A stretch of 64,000 nucleotides of DNA from Streptomyces showdoensis. GTDB taxonomy: Bacteria > Actinomycetota > Actinomycetes > Streptomycetales > Streptomycetaceae. The stretch covers positions 1-64,000 of the forward strand of contig NZ_BAAAXG010000002.1 in NCBI RefSeq assembly GCF_039535475.1, in the 5' to 3' direction. Shown here piece after piece: positions 26,363 through 36,900 of this stretch (positions are counted from its first letter, which is position 1; the number at the start of each line of letters is the position of its first letter). The notes beneath the pieces were generated by a model that was not told where the DNA came from, made no database searches, and saw nothing but the letters and a program-made list of their open reading frames with translations. The translations under genes were made by a program, and so were the position numbers.

Positions 26363-29300
26363 TCATGGAGCGATCACCGCCAGGAGTGTCTCAAGATCGT
26401 CCGTGACCAGCTGGCCCGCCCGTTCCTGCCCCTCGATGACCGAGCCCTTCAGCTTCTTGCTCCGCCAGATGAAGCTGATGACCGGATAGTCGGTCGCCGA
26501 CTCGTACGACTCGTGGTCGTGCTTGGAGCCCTTGGCGGTGCCGGTCTTCACCTGGATCACCGCGTTGCGGGTCACGATGTCGAAGTCGGTGATGTCCTTG
26601 CCGTCCTCGCCGACGATCTTGATCTCGACCGCCCTCACGTGACCAGGGTAACGGGCCTCGATTTCATTGACCAGGCGGGGAACGCCGGGGTCCTTGGGCG
26701 TACCGATGTAGGTGTGGGCCTCGCTGGCCCCCTCGGTCGGGCAGGCGTCGTTGTGAACGAGGACGGGCGCCGCGCCGGCCATCACGTAGTACGTGTGGAG
26801 GTCGCCGACCGTGAGGTTGTGGACCCTCTTGCCCTGGGTCCAGCGCTTCACCTCGGTGATCTGGACCCAGGTCCCGGACGAGGTGCGGAGCCACTCGCCG
26901 GCCTTGAGGTCCGTGGCCTTCAGCCACCGGTGCAGGGACGGGACCCAGAAGGGGTGGCCGTCGGTCGCGGTGACCTTCTCCGTGGCGTCGCCCTTGGCGC
27001 CGTCGGTGTCGATGGTGATTTCGACGAGGTTCTTCTGGCCTTCGCCGATGATCCGGGCGACGACGGGCTTGGACTTCGTGGCGCCCGACTTCTCGTCGGT
27101 GGACACGACCTCGTCACCGAGTTCGACCTCTTCGATGGGCTTCGACGTGCCGTCGGCCATCAGGACCTCGGTGCCCGGTACGAAGCTGTTGCACCCGGTC
27201 GATCCGCCGGTGTCGGTCTCCTTCCCTCCCGACTTCTTGGGCTCGTCCGCCTTCTTCGCCTCGGTGGCCTTCGACGACTTGCCGTCGCCGTCCGCTTTCT
27301 TCGCCTTCTGAGCCGAGGACTTCCCCTGCTTCGCCGCCGTCGCCGCGGCCTCGTCGGCCTTCTTGGCGGCTGCGGCCGCTGCCTCCTGGGCGGCTCTTCG
27401 AGCCGCCGCGGCCTCTTCCTCCAGTTTTCTCGCGCGTTCGGCGGCTTCCTCTATCTGGCGTTTCCACTCGGCCAGGTCTTCGGCGTACTTGGCCATGGCC
27501 TGCTGGTAACGCTCGACCCTGCGCATGATGTCGCGGGCCAGGGCCAGCTTCGAAGCCCAGCTGTTGAAGGCCTCCCAGGCCCGGTCGAGGGCCTTCAGGA
27601 TGCGCTTGGCACGACCCGCGAAGGGCAGTGCCGCGTCGAGGGCGAGACCCGCGCAGGCCCAGCCGTCGCCGCCGAGACAGGCCTTGATGTCGTTGTATCC
27701 CGAGACGTCCTTGAGGATGCCGATGGCGACCTCGAGGGCGACGTCCAGGGCGCTCTTGCCCTGGACCATCTTGGCCCAGGCCTCTTCCGCCGCCGTGAAG
27801 TCCATGACGGGCATCACGGGCGGGGCGATGGAGAGGCCGCTCGGATCGGAGTACGTCACCGGCGAATTGTTCGCGTAGGCGTACGGGTTCATCTGCTTGG
27901 GCTCGTTGTAGTCGAGCACGGGGTCGACCGAAAGGAACCGACCGGTCGCGGGGTCGTACTCGCGCGCGCCCAGGTGGACCAGGCCGGTGGACTCGTCGAT
28001 GTCGCCGCCGATGAAGCCCTTCTTGCCCGGCCACACGGACGGAGCCGTGCCGCGCACCTCGCCGAACGGGGTGAACTTGCGACGGGTGATGGCCGACGTC
28101 GAGGCGTCCACGGCCGTGGTGGCCGTGCCGTTCTGGTCGCCCATCAGGTACGACGTGGTGATCACGCCGCCCTTGGCCGTCTTGACCATGGTCGGGCCGG
28201 CCGGGTGGGCGTAGTAGCGCGTGCCCTCCAGCTTGTCGCCTGCGGTCAGCTTGACCTCGGTGCCCGGCAGGTACAGCGTGGTGCCGGTTTTGTCGCGCTT
28301 GATGAGGCGTCTGCCGGCGGCGTCGTAGACGAAGTCCGTCGACTCCGTGCCCTTGGTGACCTTCGCGAGTCGGCCCGCGAGATCCCACTCCAGGGTCTGG
28401 GTGTCGCCCTGGATGTTCCGGGTGCGGGTGTTGCCCGCCTCGTCGTAGGTGTACGACTCGGTGCGTGATCCTCCGGGGCCGGAGGTGTCGACCTTCTGCA
28501 GCTGGTTGGCGCGGGCCTGGCCCGGGGTGCCGTAGGTGTAGAGGCGGGTGACGTCCTTGGTGAGGTCACCGGTGGGGTCGTGCTGGACCTCCTTCGTGCG
28601 GTTGCCGGCCGCGTCGAAACTGTACGAGGACCAGTACGGGTTCGGGCCGCCCACCGACGGGGTGGAACCAGGCCCGGCCGAGCCGGGCTTGGCGGCGCAG
28701 TCGTCTGCGGCGGTCCAGGCCTCGTTCATCCGGCGCAGGTAGTCGTACGTGAAGCACTGGACGTCGGTGGGACCGCTGGACCCCTCCTTGTCCGTGATCT
28801 TCAGGATGTTGCCGACGTCATCACGCTCGTACGTCGTGTCGTTGATCCGGCTCGGCGACACCTCACGGTCGTTGACGGACCGCAGGAGCTCGCGGGTCTG
28901 CTCGTCGTAGTAGTGCGTCGCGTAGACCTGGGAGCCGGCCGGTCCCGCTTCGGTGCGCAGTACGTCGCCCATGGGCGAGTAGTCGACCTTGCCGACGAAC
29001 GCCTTCCCCCCGACGCCCATGATCGTGGGCAGTTCGAAGTGGTTGTACGTCAGCGTGCTGATCTCGCTGGGCAGACCGCCCGCCGCAGGCTGCATCGTCC
29101 ACGCGGTGAGACCGGTGTTCGGCCGGTAGCCCGTGGAGAAGCTGTACGTGCCGGCGAGGGCCCCCTCGGAGGCCGGGATGGTGATCTTCTGACCGGTCGG
29201 GCGGTACTCGGTGTCATAGCCGGTGACCTCCTGCTTGTAGGCGTTGCCGCCCACGTACCGCGTGGAGGAGACCGGCAGGCCCAGAGCCCCGGGCAACGTG

Positions 29301-32300
29301 TCGTACGTCATCGACGTCTGCAGGGGACCCGTGACCGAGCCCTCGTGCATGGCGACGATCCGGCCGAGCGCGTCGTACTCGGGCGCGACGGTCTTTCCGC
29401 GGGGGTCCGTGAGTGACGCGACACGGTCGCCCTGGCCGTACGCGATGGTCGACGTCCCCTTGTCGGGGTCCGTCTGTTTGACCTGTCGGCCGCGGATGTC
29501 GTACTCGAAGGCCCACCGGTCACCGGCCTGGCTGACGACCGACTCGATCACGCCGCGCCGGTTGTAGGAGTACCGCGTCGTGTCGTACGCCCCGGTCGGG
29601 GAGTCCGCCTTGAAGAAGCGCAGCTCCGTCTTGCGGCCCGCGCCGTCCAGGAAGGCCCGGGTCGGGGTCTCGCCCTTCGGCGGGTCGACGGTGATGTTGT
29701 CGCCGCCGTAGCTGGTCGTGGTCCGTGAGGTCTCCACGCCGAACTTGCGGGAGATCTGCGCGGTCGCCCGGCCGGAGCCGTCGTACTGGGTCACCGTCGA
29801 GGACGGGACCTCGTTGTCCTTCGGGCCCCACTGGACGCCCGAGGCAGTGCCCTCGGTGTAGTAGGCGCCGTTGCTCTTCCAGACCTGGCCGAGGCTGTTG
29901 TAGAAGGTGTCGGTGATGACCCGTCCACCGCCCAGCGCCTCCATCTGGGTCTGGCGGATGCGCAGGCTCGCGTCGTAGATGTCGTAGCTGGTGCGGTAGG
30001 TGCCGTCGTCCAGCAGGGCCTTGTTGGTGATGACCACCGGGCCGTCGGTGCGGACGTCGTACGAGAACTCGCCGTCCGGCGACTTGGTCTGCGGGTCGCG
30101 GTCCGGGGACCAGACCTTCAGCAGCCGGCCGAGCGGGTCGTACCGCATGACCTGCTTGCGGTTGTTGGCGTCCGTCTGGACCAGCACCGAACCGCGGCCC
30201 TGGTCGGTCTCGGTGGTCTTGGTGTGACCGAGGGCGTTCGTCGTGACGACCTTCGTCACGATCTGACCGGACGCCGGCGTGTAAGCCGTCCGCGTGACCT
30301 TGCCGAAGACGTCCGTGGTCGCCGTCGGGCGTCCGTACACGTCGTACTCGGCGCTGCCGTCCGTGGTGTACTGCGGAGTGCCGCCCGAGTAGCCCGACAG
30401 CGACTCCGTCGACTGCACGTTGCCGGCCGCGTCGTACCGCATCCGCACGTCCGACGTCACGTCCGCCGGACGCGCCACGTCCGTCGCGTCACACGCCTTC
30501 GCGACCGACTCCACCCGCTTCTGCCGCGCGATGATCCACCGCGCCGGGTCCTCGTCGTACTCGTACCGCGTGCAGCTGTCGTCCGACGGGTCGGCGATGT
30601 CGCCGCGGTTCGAGACCGACTGGGCGAAGCCCCGGTCGTCGTACTCCGTGTGCATCGCCGTGCGGCGCCAGCCGCGGCCGTCGGAGAGGAGGATGCGGGA
30701 GGCCACGTCGCTCGTCTGCTGGACGAACGACTGCTGCGGCTCGATGTCCTCCTCCGGGACCGCGCCCTTGCGCACGCGGGTCGCCGTGGGGCCGTGCAGC
30801 CACGGGGTGTACGTGGTCGCCGCCTCCAGCGGGCCGCCCTCGCCGTCGTACGCCAGGACCTCGCGGGTCTGGCCGGCGAACAGGCGGTGGTCCGGGAGCT
30901 CGTTGCCCTCGGAGTCCTTGACCTTGACCGAGCGGGTGCCGCCGGAGGACGTCGCCCGGTCGCCGTCGAGGCCCCGGAAGAAGAGCGTCTCCGTCTGCGA
31001 GCGCCGGTCCGGCGCCACGCCGATGAGGGTGCGGACCCGCTCGTAGCCACGCCACTGGGACCAGGTGCGGGTCTTGGGCCGCATCATCTCGGTCTCGTCG
31101 TCGTAGGCCCACGCCGGGTCGCCCAGGAACTGGTACTCGGTGCGCCGCGTCGGCGAGTTGCCGTTGCGGTCCTCCTCCTGGACCCAGTCCACGACGTGCT
31201 TGTGGAACCAGTCGGTGACGTAGAGCTTGCGCTCGCGCTTCGGGTCGTTCGGGTCCGGGATCTCCGTGATGACCGGGTAGCACCGCATCTTGTTCGTCTC
31301 GGGCGACGAGGGCAGGGCGGTGGTGCTGCACTGGGTGTCGGCGTAGTGCGCCAGGATCGTCGAACCGGTCTCGGTGTCGATCGCCTCGACGCGGTAGCGC
31401 TTGTACGGCGGCTTGCCGTCGCCCGTGCCGTCGACCCGGTTGTCGAGCTGCTTGCCGCGGAACTTCACGGGCGGCAGCGGCAGGTCGGCCCCGTTGCGGC
31501 CGGTGTGCCGGATCTCGGACAGCCACAGCGGGTAGTCCGTGCCGTCACCGGTCATCGGGAAGTCCTGGGTGAGCTTCCAGGTGTCGACCGGCTTGCGCTC
31601 GGTGCCGTTCCAGACGGTGGTGGTGACCTCGGTCAGGCGCTTGCGGGTGAAGAAGGTCGGGGTGAACCGGCCCTTGCACTCCTCGCCCGGGGCGCACAGC
31701 TGGTCGCCGGGGGTGTCCGGCCACTGCTTGGCGATGTTCCAGTCGACGTCCGGCTTCAGCTTGCCCGGGGCGCAGTCGAAGTCGGCGGTGACCAGGCAGC
31801 GCTCGGCGACCTCGAAGTCGACCTGGGCCGGGGGCTCGGCGAACAGGGCGTCGCTGCGCAGGCCGTACGAGATGTGGTCCAGCCAGCCCGAACGGTCGTA
31901 GGGGCGGGCGGTGGAGCCGCCGGCGATCTGGTAGTTGGAGCCGTAGTGGTTGGTCTCCTTCTCGTACCAGTACGTCATGGCGTTGCCGCGCGGGTCCACG
32001 ACGTAGTCGAGGTTCCAGCGGTACGCCTGGTCGCACACGGCGTTCGCGAAAGTGCCGTTGTAGCAGGGCTCACCGGGGTGGTTGCCGTAGACCGGGACGG
32101 TCCAGGCGGAGTTGGTCAGCGGCTTGCCCGCGGTCCAGCCGGGGACCCGGTTCAGGCCGAAGTAGAACTGGATGCCCTGGGGGTTGGTGAACCGCCAGTG
32201 GTCACCCTCCTTGTCCCCGTTCTGGGCGCCCTGGAGCAGCTCGACCCGGGAGCCGTCGTCCTTCGCCGGACGCCACTTCTTGGTGGTGTCGTCCAGGACC

Positions 32301-33568
32301 AGCTGGGTGGAGCCGCCGTTCAGCGACAGGGTGACCATCGGAGCGCCGTGGCACAGGTCGCCGGTGTCGTCCTTCGGGTTGTTGAACCCGGAGTTGGGCC
32401 GCTTGTCCTGGCTGCACGGGACGTAGGACCGCTCGATGAAGTTCGAGGCCAGGTCCCAGCCGTCGCCGACCCAGGAGGTCTGCTGGGCGGACGCGTTGGT
32501 GCGGCCGTCGACGGTCGAGCTGGAGTAGCCGAGCGTCAGTGACGGGCTGGGGCCGCCGAGCGAGGCCGGGATGTCCAGCGGGTACGACCAGGAGAAGTCA
32601 CCCGCGGAACCGCCCGCCTGCCAGGCGCCGCTGGGGTTCAGCGAGGTCGCCTTGTACGTGCCGTTCGCTCCGTCGGCGCCCGCGGTGGCGGCCAGCGTCA
32701 CCGTCTGCGTGCCGGCGGCGGCCATGGCGCGGCGGGCGCCGGTGGCGGCCGGGGTGGACTGGGCCGGGGCGTCGAAGGTGGCGACCAGCGTGCCGGTCAC
32801 CGGGTCGTTGACCGTGGTGACCGGGGTGCCGTTCTGGCAGCCGGGCTTCTTCGGCGTGGTCAGGGCGCAGGCCGGGAGCGCGGTGAAGCGCAGCCGGGAG
32901 CCCCAGCCGCCGCCGTAGGCGTTCTTGAAGGCGTTGTAGTCGAGCTCGACCGAGACCGGTGCCGAGGCACTGCCGGTGTCGGTGCGCTGGACCGACAGGA
33001 GGAGGCTGCCGGCCCGTCCGGCACGGCGGGCGGCGGCCTGGTCGAGCAGGCCCACCTTCACCTTGACCGGGGCGGTGTTCACCGCCCCGGCCGCCGTGCC
33101 GGGCGTCTTGGTGACGGCACGCGCGGTGCGTCCCGCGCCGGCCGGGGTACGGGGCGGCAGCGCGGCGACCTTCACCGGCAGGGCGCCCGCGCGGACGGCC
33201 TTGCCGGGCTGGGCGGCAGCTGCGCCGAGGGCGCCCCGTGCGGCCGGATTCCGCTGCCCGGTGGGCGCGGGGCCGACGGCGGGCAGGGTGATCTCGGCCG
33301 AGCCGGCCTTCGGCCAGGCGATCGCCGGCGCGTGCTTCCAGGTCTTCTTCTGCGACTCGGCGGGGCCGGGCGCGGGCTTGCCGGTGACCGGGGCGCCGCC
33401 GACCTTCGTCAGCTTCTGCGTGTCCAGCAGCCGCAGGTCCGAAGGAGCCGCGTTGGCGTCGATCGGCGTGAGCCCCGTGGTCAGCAGGCTGAGTGCCAGC
33501 AGCGGTATCGGCCACCGCCAGGCACGCCTCAGAGGCGCACGCCAGGCGTGCGCCTTGGATCTTCTCAA
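26363..33568 (-). CDS. Rhs/YD-repeat polymorphic toxin with HINT domain and nuclease-like tip
   Basis: About 2400 residues. N-terminus: basic segment then WPIPLLALSLLTTG, a secretion signal. A long region with YD/Rhs repeats follows, ending in the Rhs core signature DPATGRFLSVDPVLDY and NPYAYANNSPVTYSDPSGL. After it come an Ala/Lys/Glu-rich coiled coil, a pretoxin HINT domain starting CNSFVPGTEVLMADG with TDGHPFW and ending LVHND, and a C-terminal tip of about 125 residues. The tip contains DITDFDIVTRNAVIQVKTG, which fits a PD-(D/E)xK nuclease core in its QxK form. The shell should encapsulate the tip, HINT should release it, and the tip cleave DNA in a target cell. I choose a TTG at 33568, preceded by GGAGT with 9-base spacing, over an ATG at 33628 because codons before it lack coding bias. 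Confidence 0.9.
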   Translation of the reverse strand: MRRSKAHAWRAPLRRAWRWPIPLLALSLLTTGLTPIDANAAPSDLRLLDTQKLTKVGGAPVTGKPAPGPAESQKKTWKHAPAIAWPKAGSAEITLPAVGPAPTGQRNPAARGALGAAAAQPGKAVRAGALPVKVAALPPRTPAGAGRTARAVTKTPGTAAGAVNTAPVKVKVGLLDQAAARRAGRAGSLLLSVQRTDTGSASAPVSVELDYNAFKNAYGGGWGSRLRFTALPACALTTPKKPGCQNGTPVTTVNDPVTGTLVATFDAPAQSTPAATGARRAMAAAGTQTVTLAATAGADGANGTYKATSLNPSGAWQAGGSAGDFSWSYPLDIPASLGGPSPSLTLGYSSSTVDGRTNASAQQTSWVGDGWDLASNFIERSYVPCSQDKRPNSGFNNPKDDTGDLCHGAPMVTLSLNGGSTQLVLDDTTKKWRPAKDDGSRVELLQGAQNGDKEGDHWRFTNPQGIQFYFGLNRVPGWTAGKPLTNSAWTVPVYGNHPGEPCYNGTFANAVCDQAYRWNLDYVVDPRGNAMTYWYEKETNHYGSNYQIAGGSTARPYDRSGWLDHISYGLRSDALFAEPPAQVDFEVAERCLVTADFDCAPGKLKPDVDWNIAKQWPDTPGDQLCAPGEECKGRFTPTFFTRKRLTEVTTTVWNGTERKPVDTWKLTQDFPMTGDGTDYPLWLSEIRHTGRNGADLPLPPVKFRGKQLDNRVDGTGDGKPPYKRYRVEAIDTETGSTILAHYADTQCSTTALPSSPETNKMRCYPVITEIPDPNDPKRERKLYVTDWFHKHVVDWVQEEDRNGNSPTRRTEYQFLGDPAWAYDDETEMMRPKTRTWSQWRGYERVRTLIGVAPDRRSQTETLFFRGLDGDRATSSGGTRSVKVKDSEGNELPDHRLFAGQTREVLAYDGEGGPLEAATTYTPWLHGPTATRVRKGAVPEEDIEPQQSFVQQTSDVASRILLSDGRGWRRTAMHTEYDDRGFAQSVSNRGDIADPSDDSCTRYEYDEDPARWIIARQKRVESVAKACDATDVARPADVTSDVRMRYDAAGNVQSTESLSGYSGGTPQYTTDGSAEYDVYGRPTATTDVFGKVTRTAYTPASGQIVTKVVTTNALGHTKTTETDQGRGSVLVQTDANNRKQVMRYDPLGRLLKVWSPDRDPQTKSPDGEFSYDVRTDGPVVITNKALLDDGTYRTSYDIYDASLRIRQTQMEALGGGRVITDTFYNSLGQVWKSNGAYYTEGTASGVQWGPKDNEVPSSTVTQYDGSGRATAQISRKFGVETSRTTTSYGGDNITVDPPKGETPTRAFLDGAGRKTELRFFKADSPTGAYDTTRYSYNRRGVIESVVSQAGDRWAFEYDIRGRQVKQTDPDKGTSTIAYGQGDRVASLTDPRGKTVAPEYDALGRIVAMHEGSVTGPLQTSMTYDTLPGALGLPVSSTRYVGGNAYKQEVTGYDTEYRPTGQKITIPASEGALAGTYSFSTGYRPNTGLTAWTMQPAAGGLPSEISTLTYNHFELPTIMGVGGKAFVGKVDYSPMGDVLRTEAGPAGSQVYATHYYDEQTRELLRSVNDREVSPSRINDTTYERDDVGNILKITDKEGSSGPTDVQCFTYDYLRRMNEAWTAADDCAAKPGSAGPGSTPSVGGPNPYWSSYSFDAAGNRTKEVQHDPTGDLTKDVTRLYTYGTPGQARANQLQKVDTSGPGGSRTESYTYDEAGNTRTRNIQGDTQTLEWDLAGRLAKVTKGTESTDFVYDAAGRRLIKRDKTGTTLYLPGTEVKLTAGDKLEGTRYYAHPAGPTMVKTAKGGVITTSYLMGDQNGTATTAVDASTSAITRRKFTPFGEVRGTAPSVWPGKKGFIGGDIDESTGLVHLGAREYDPATGRFLSVDPVLDYNEPKQMNPYAYANNSPVTYSDPSGLSIAPPVMPVMDFTAAEEAWAKMVQGKSALDVALEVAIGILKDVSGYNDIKACLGGDGWACAGLALDAALPFAGRAKRILKALDRAWEAFNSWASKLALARDIMRRVERYQQAMAKYAEDLAEWKRQIEEAAERARKLEEEAAAARRAAQEAAAAAAKKADEAAATAAKQGKSSAQKAKKADGDGKSSKATEAKKADEPKKSGGKETDTGGSTGCNSFVPGTEVLMADGTSKPIEEVELGDEVVSTDEKSGATKSKPVVARIIGEGQKNLVEITIDTDGAKGDATEKVTATDGHPFWVPSLHRWLKATDLKAGEWLRTSSGTWVQITEVKRWTQGKRVHNLTVGDLHTYYVMAGAAPVLVHNDACPTEGASEAHTYIGTPKDPGVPRLVNEIEARYPGHVRAVEIKIVGEDGKDITDFDIVTRNAVIQVKTGTAKGSKHDHESYESATDYPVISFIWRSKKLKGSVIEGQERAGQLVTDDLETLLAVIAP

Positions 33569-33973
33569 GATTCGAACACTCCATGAGATCAAGATGAGAG
33601 TAGCGTGAAACATGTCATGATCACGCATCAGGGGACGGCGCTGAACCTAACAGTGCGACCCGTGGGCGTCGAGACGGACCCCTGAAAGCCTCTGAGGGGG
33701 CGTCAGGGGGAAAGTGACTGGTTGGCGGGGAGAAAGGGGCCGAAGCGGGCGGAATTTGAGACTCCGTCAACCGTGCCGCAACGAAGGCGTGGTCTGTTGG
33801 TCGTCCCCACCCATCGCTTCACATGAAAGCCCGCGCTGCTGCTACAAATAATCGAACGCCAACGGCCGATCGTCGAGGTGGCCGAATCGTGGCCTTCGGC
33901 GAGCGGTCGGGACAACCGATCTCGGACACCCGCTCCGGCGCGGTGACCGACCCGACCTCCGAGGACCCACTCC
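33569..33973. other. Divergent intergenic region between the Rhs gene and the FG-GAP gene
   Basis: About 400 bases without a convincing gene. It is less GC-rich than its surroundings in places, for example CTACAAATAATCGAACG near 33838-33854, and should hold the promoters of both large genes. The downstream gene has GAGGACCCACTCC before its GTG. I see no clear shared operator or terminator. Confidence 0.55.
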
Positions 33974-36900
33974 GTGAGACCCACCCCGACGCGCGCCCGC
34001 GTCGACGATCCGCCCCGCCGCGGCAGAGCGGCCCGTGTCACCGCCGCGGCCCTCGCCGCCGTGCTGCTCGGCACCCTGCCCGCCACCGAGGCCGGCGCCG
34101 CCACCACGGCACCCGCCCCCGGCAAGGGCAAGGCCGCCGAGCGCGCCGCCGCTCCGAAGCGCGCCGCGAACGCCGCCGACACGGCCCTGCACGCTAAGGC
34201 GACCGCCGAGGCCAAGCGCACCGGCAAGGCGGTCGAACTCCCCTCGAAGCGCACCGAGACCGACGACGTCTGGGCCAACCCGGACGGCACGTTCACCCAG
34301 AACCACGCCCTGACCCCGATCCGGGTCCTGCGCGGGGGGAAGCTGGTCACCGCGGACACGGGGCTCAGCCGGCAGAGCGACGGCCGGATCGCCCCCCGTG
34401 CCACCCGTGTCGGGCTCACCTTCTCCGGCGGCGGCAAGGCCCCGCTCGTCACCATGCGCAAGGACGGCCGGGACATCTCCCTGACCTGGCCGAAGGCGCT
34501 GCCCGCCCCGCGCATCGAGGGCGACACCGCCGTCTACCCCGAGGTCCTGCGCGGCGTCGACCTGCGGGTCACCGCCGACGTGACCGGCTTCTCGCACCAG
34601 CTGGTCGTCAAGAACCGCGCGGCCGCCGACAACCCGGCCCTCGCCTCCCTCGGCTTCGGCCTCAAGGGCAAGGGCGTGACCGTCCGCAAGGAGGCCAACG
34701 GCGAGCTGCGCGCCCTCGACCCCGCCGGCAAGGCCCTCTTCACCTCGGCCAAGCCGCAGATGTGGGACTCCGGCGCCGACCGCCCGGCCGCCGAGCCGGC
34801 CGCCGCGCCCCAGGCCCGTACCGCCGCCCGCGCCGCCAAGGCCCCGGCACCGGTCGCCGACCGGGTCGCCGCCGTCGACGGCATCTCGACCGGCACCCGC
34901 CAGGCCGACCTCGGCGTCGACCTGAGCGGCGGCACGCTCACCCTCACGCCCGACCGCAGGCTGCTGACGGCGCCCGGCACCACCTACCCCGTCGTCATCG
35001 ACCCGCAGTGGCGCGACGACTGGAAGTCGGCCTGGGCCCTCGCCTACAAGCACAACTCCTTCCCCAACTCGGCGAACACCAACTACTGGAACGGTGGCAC
35101 GCTCAGCAAGGAAGCCCGCGTCGGCTGCGCCAAGGACGCCGCGAACAACAACAACGTCGTCTGCGCGAAGACCTTCTTCCAGGTCAACATGGGCGCCCTG
35201 TGGGACAAGCAGATCCTGTCCTCCACCTTCCGCATCCAGCAGAAGTACGCGGGCTCCTGGAGCTGCAAGTCCGGTGACATCCAGATCTGGGACACCGACG
35301 GCATCGGCGGCGGCACCACCTGGAACAACCAGCCCGCCTGGAAGCGCATGGTGGACTCCTCGGGCCAGTCCTTCGGCGGGCGCAACTGCCCTGGCGACGG
35401 CGACCTGATCGAGCTCAACGTCACCTCCGCGGTGACCGACGCGGCCCGCTGGCACTGGCCGGCCTGGACCATGGGCCTCAAGTCCGCCAACGACACCGTC
35501 GACGTGTCCTGGCGCAAGATGAACCCCGACAGCGCCCGCATCTCCACCCAGTACAACACCGTGCCCGACTCCGTCGGCGAGCGCGGCTCCGACCCGTCGG
35601 TGTCCTGCGGCGGCGGCATGATCGGCACCACCGACCAGGTCGTGCTCCGCGCCCGCGTCTCGGACGGCGACGACAACAGCATCCGCGCGGAGTTCAACTA
35701 CTGGAACGACAAGGACTACTGGGGCACCATCAAGCGCCCCCAGGTCTGGGTCACCAGCGGCAACGTCGCCCAGGTCCGCATCCCCGCGGCCGAGCTCCCC
35801 ACCGGCACCTACCGCTGGGACGTGCGCGCGCTCGACGACTACGCGGCCGGCCCCTGGGCCGGTCAGTGCGTCTTCAGCATCGACGCGACCCGGCCCGGCC
35901 ACCCGCCGAAGGTGTCCTCTCCCCAGTTCCCCGAGAACGACCCGGACAACACCTCGCAGGCCCGCACCAAGGGCGTCTTCACCTTCAACGCCAACGGCGA
36001 GTCCGATGTCGTGAAGTACCAGTGGTGGACCGAGTCCGACCCCAAGGTCCGCGAGGTCCCCACGAGCGTCGCCGGCGGTGAGGCGTCCGTCGAGTACACG
36101 CCGTCCACGACCGGCCCGCAGACCCTGTTCGTGCGCAGCCTCGACGCGGCGAACAACCGCTCCGACCTGAAGGCGTACCTCTTCTACGCCAAGCGCAAGC
36201 CGACCCGCGACAAGCCCGGCGACCTCAACGGCGACGGGACCGTCGACATCTGGAGCGTCGACCCGGGCTCGGGTCACCTGTGGATGCACCCCGGCAAGGG
36301 CGACGGCACCTTCGACCTCTCCAAGAAGCTGAGCAACCGGGGCCCCTTCGGCGACGCCGTGTCCCTGTCGCACCGGGGCAGCTGGAACACCGACTACTAC
36401 GAGGACCTGGTCGCCCTGCGCCCGGCGCCCGGCGGCGGCCGCAAGGACCTGATCGTCTACCCGGGCAACGGCGACGGCGACCTGCAGCCGGTCGACGCCA
36501 ACCGCATCGTGCTGGCCACCGCGATGGAGGACAACGACAAGTGGGCCCAGGCCGACCAGGCCGTCGTCATCAGCAGCGTCGACGACGACAGCAAGGACGG
36601 CAAGGTCGATGCCAATGACCAGCCCGACCTGCTGGTCAAGGCCGGCGCGGAGCTCTACCTCTACCTCGGCTCGACGGGCGCCTACCTCGACGTCACCGAC
36701 GCCGGCTTCCGCCCGCCGATCCTGCTCGGCAACGCCGACTGGCAGAACATGACCCTGATCGCCCCCGGCGACCTCAACGGCGACGCGCTGCCGGAGATCT
36801 GGGCCCGCGACAAGGTGACCGGCAAGATCCACCAGTACACCAGCCGGGTCACCACCGACACGGCTTCGGCGACCGTCGCCGACCTCACGGTGTACGGCGA

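Noticed and set aside
33569..33628. ATG at 33628 as the start of the Rhs protein
   Set aside because: The 20 codons added have A/T-rich third positions unlike the rest and no ribosome site. The TTG at 33568 has GGAGT at 9 bases and gives a normal signal peptide.
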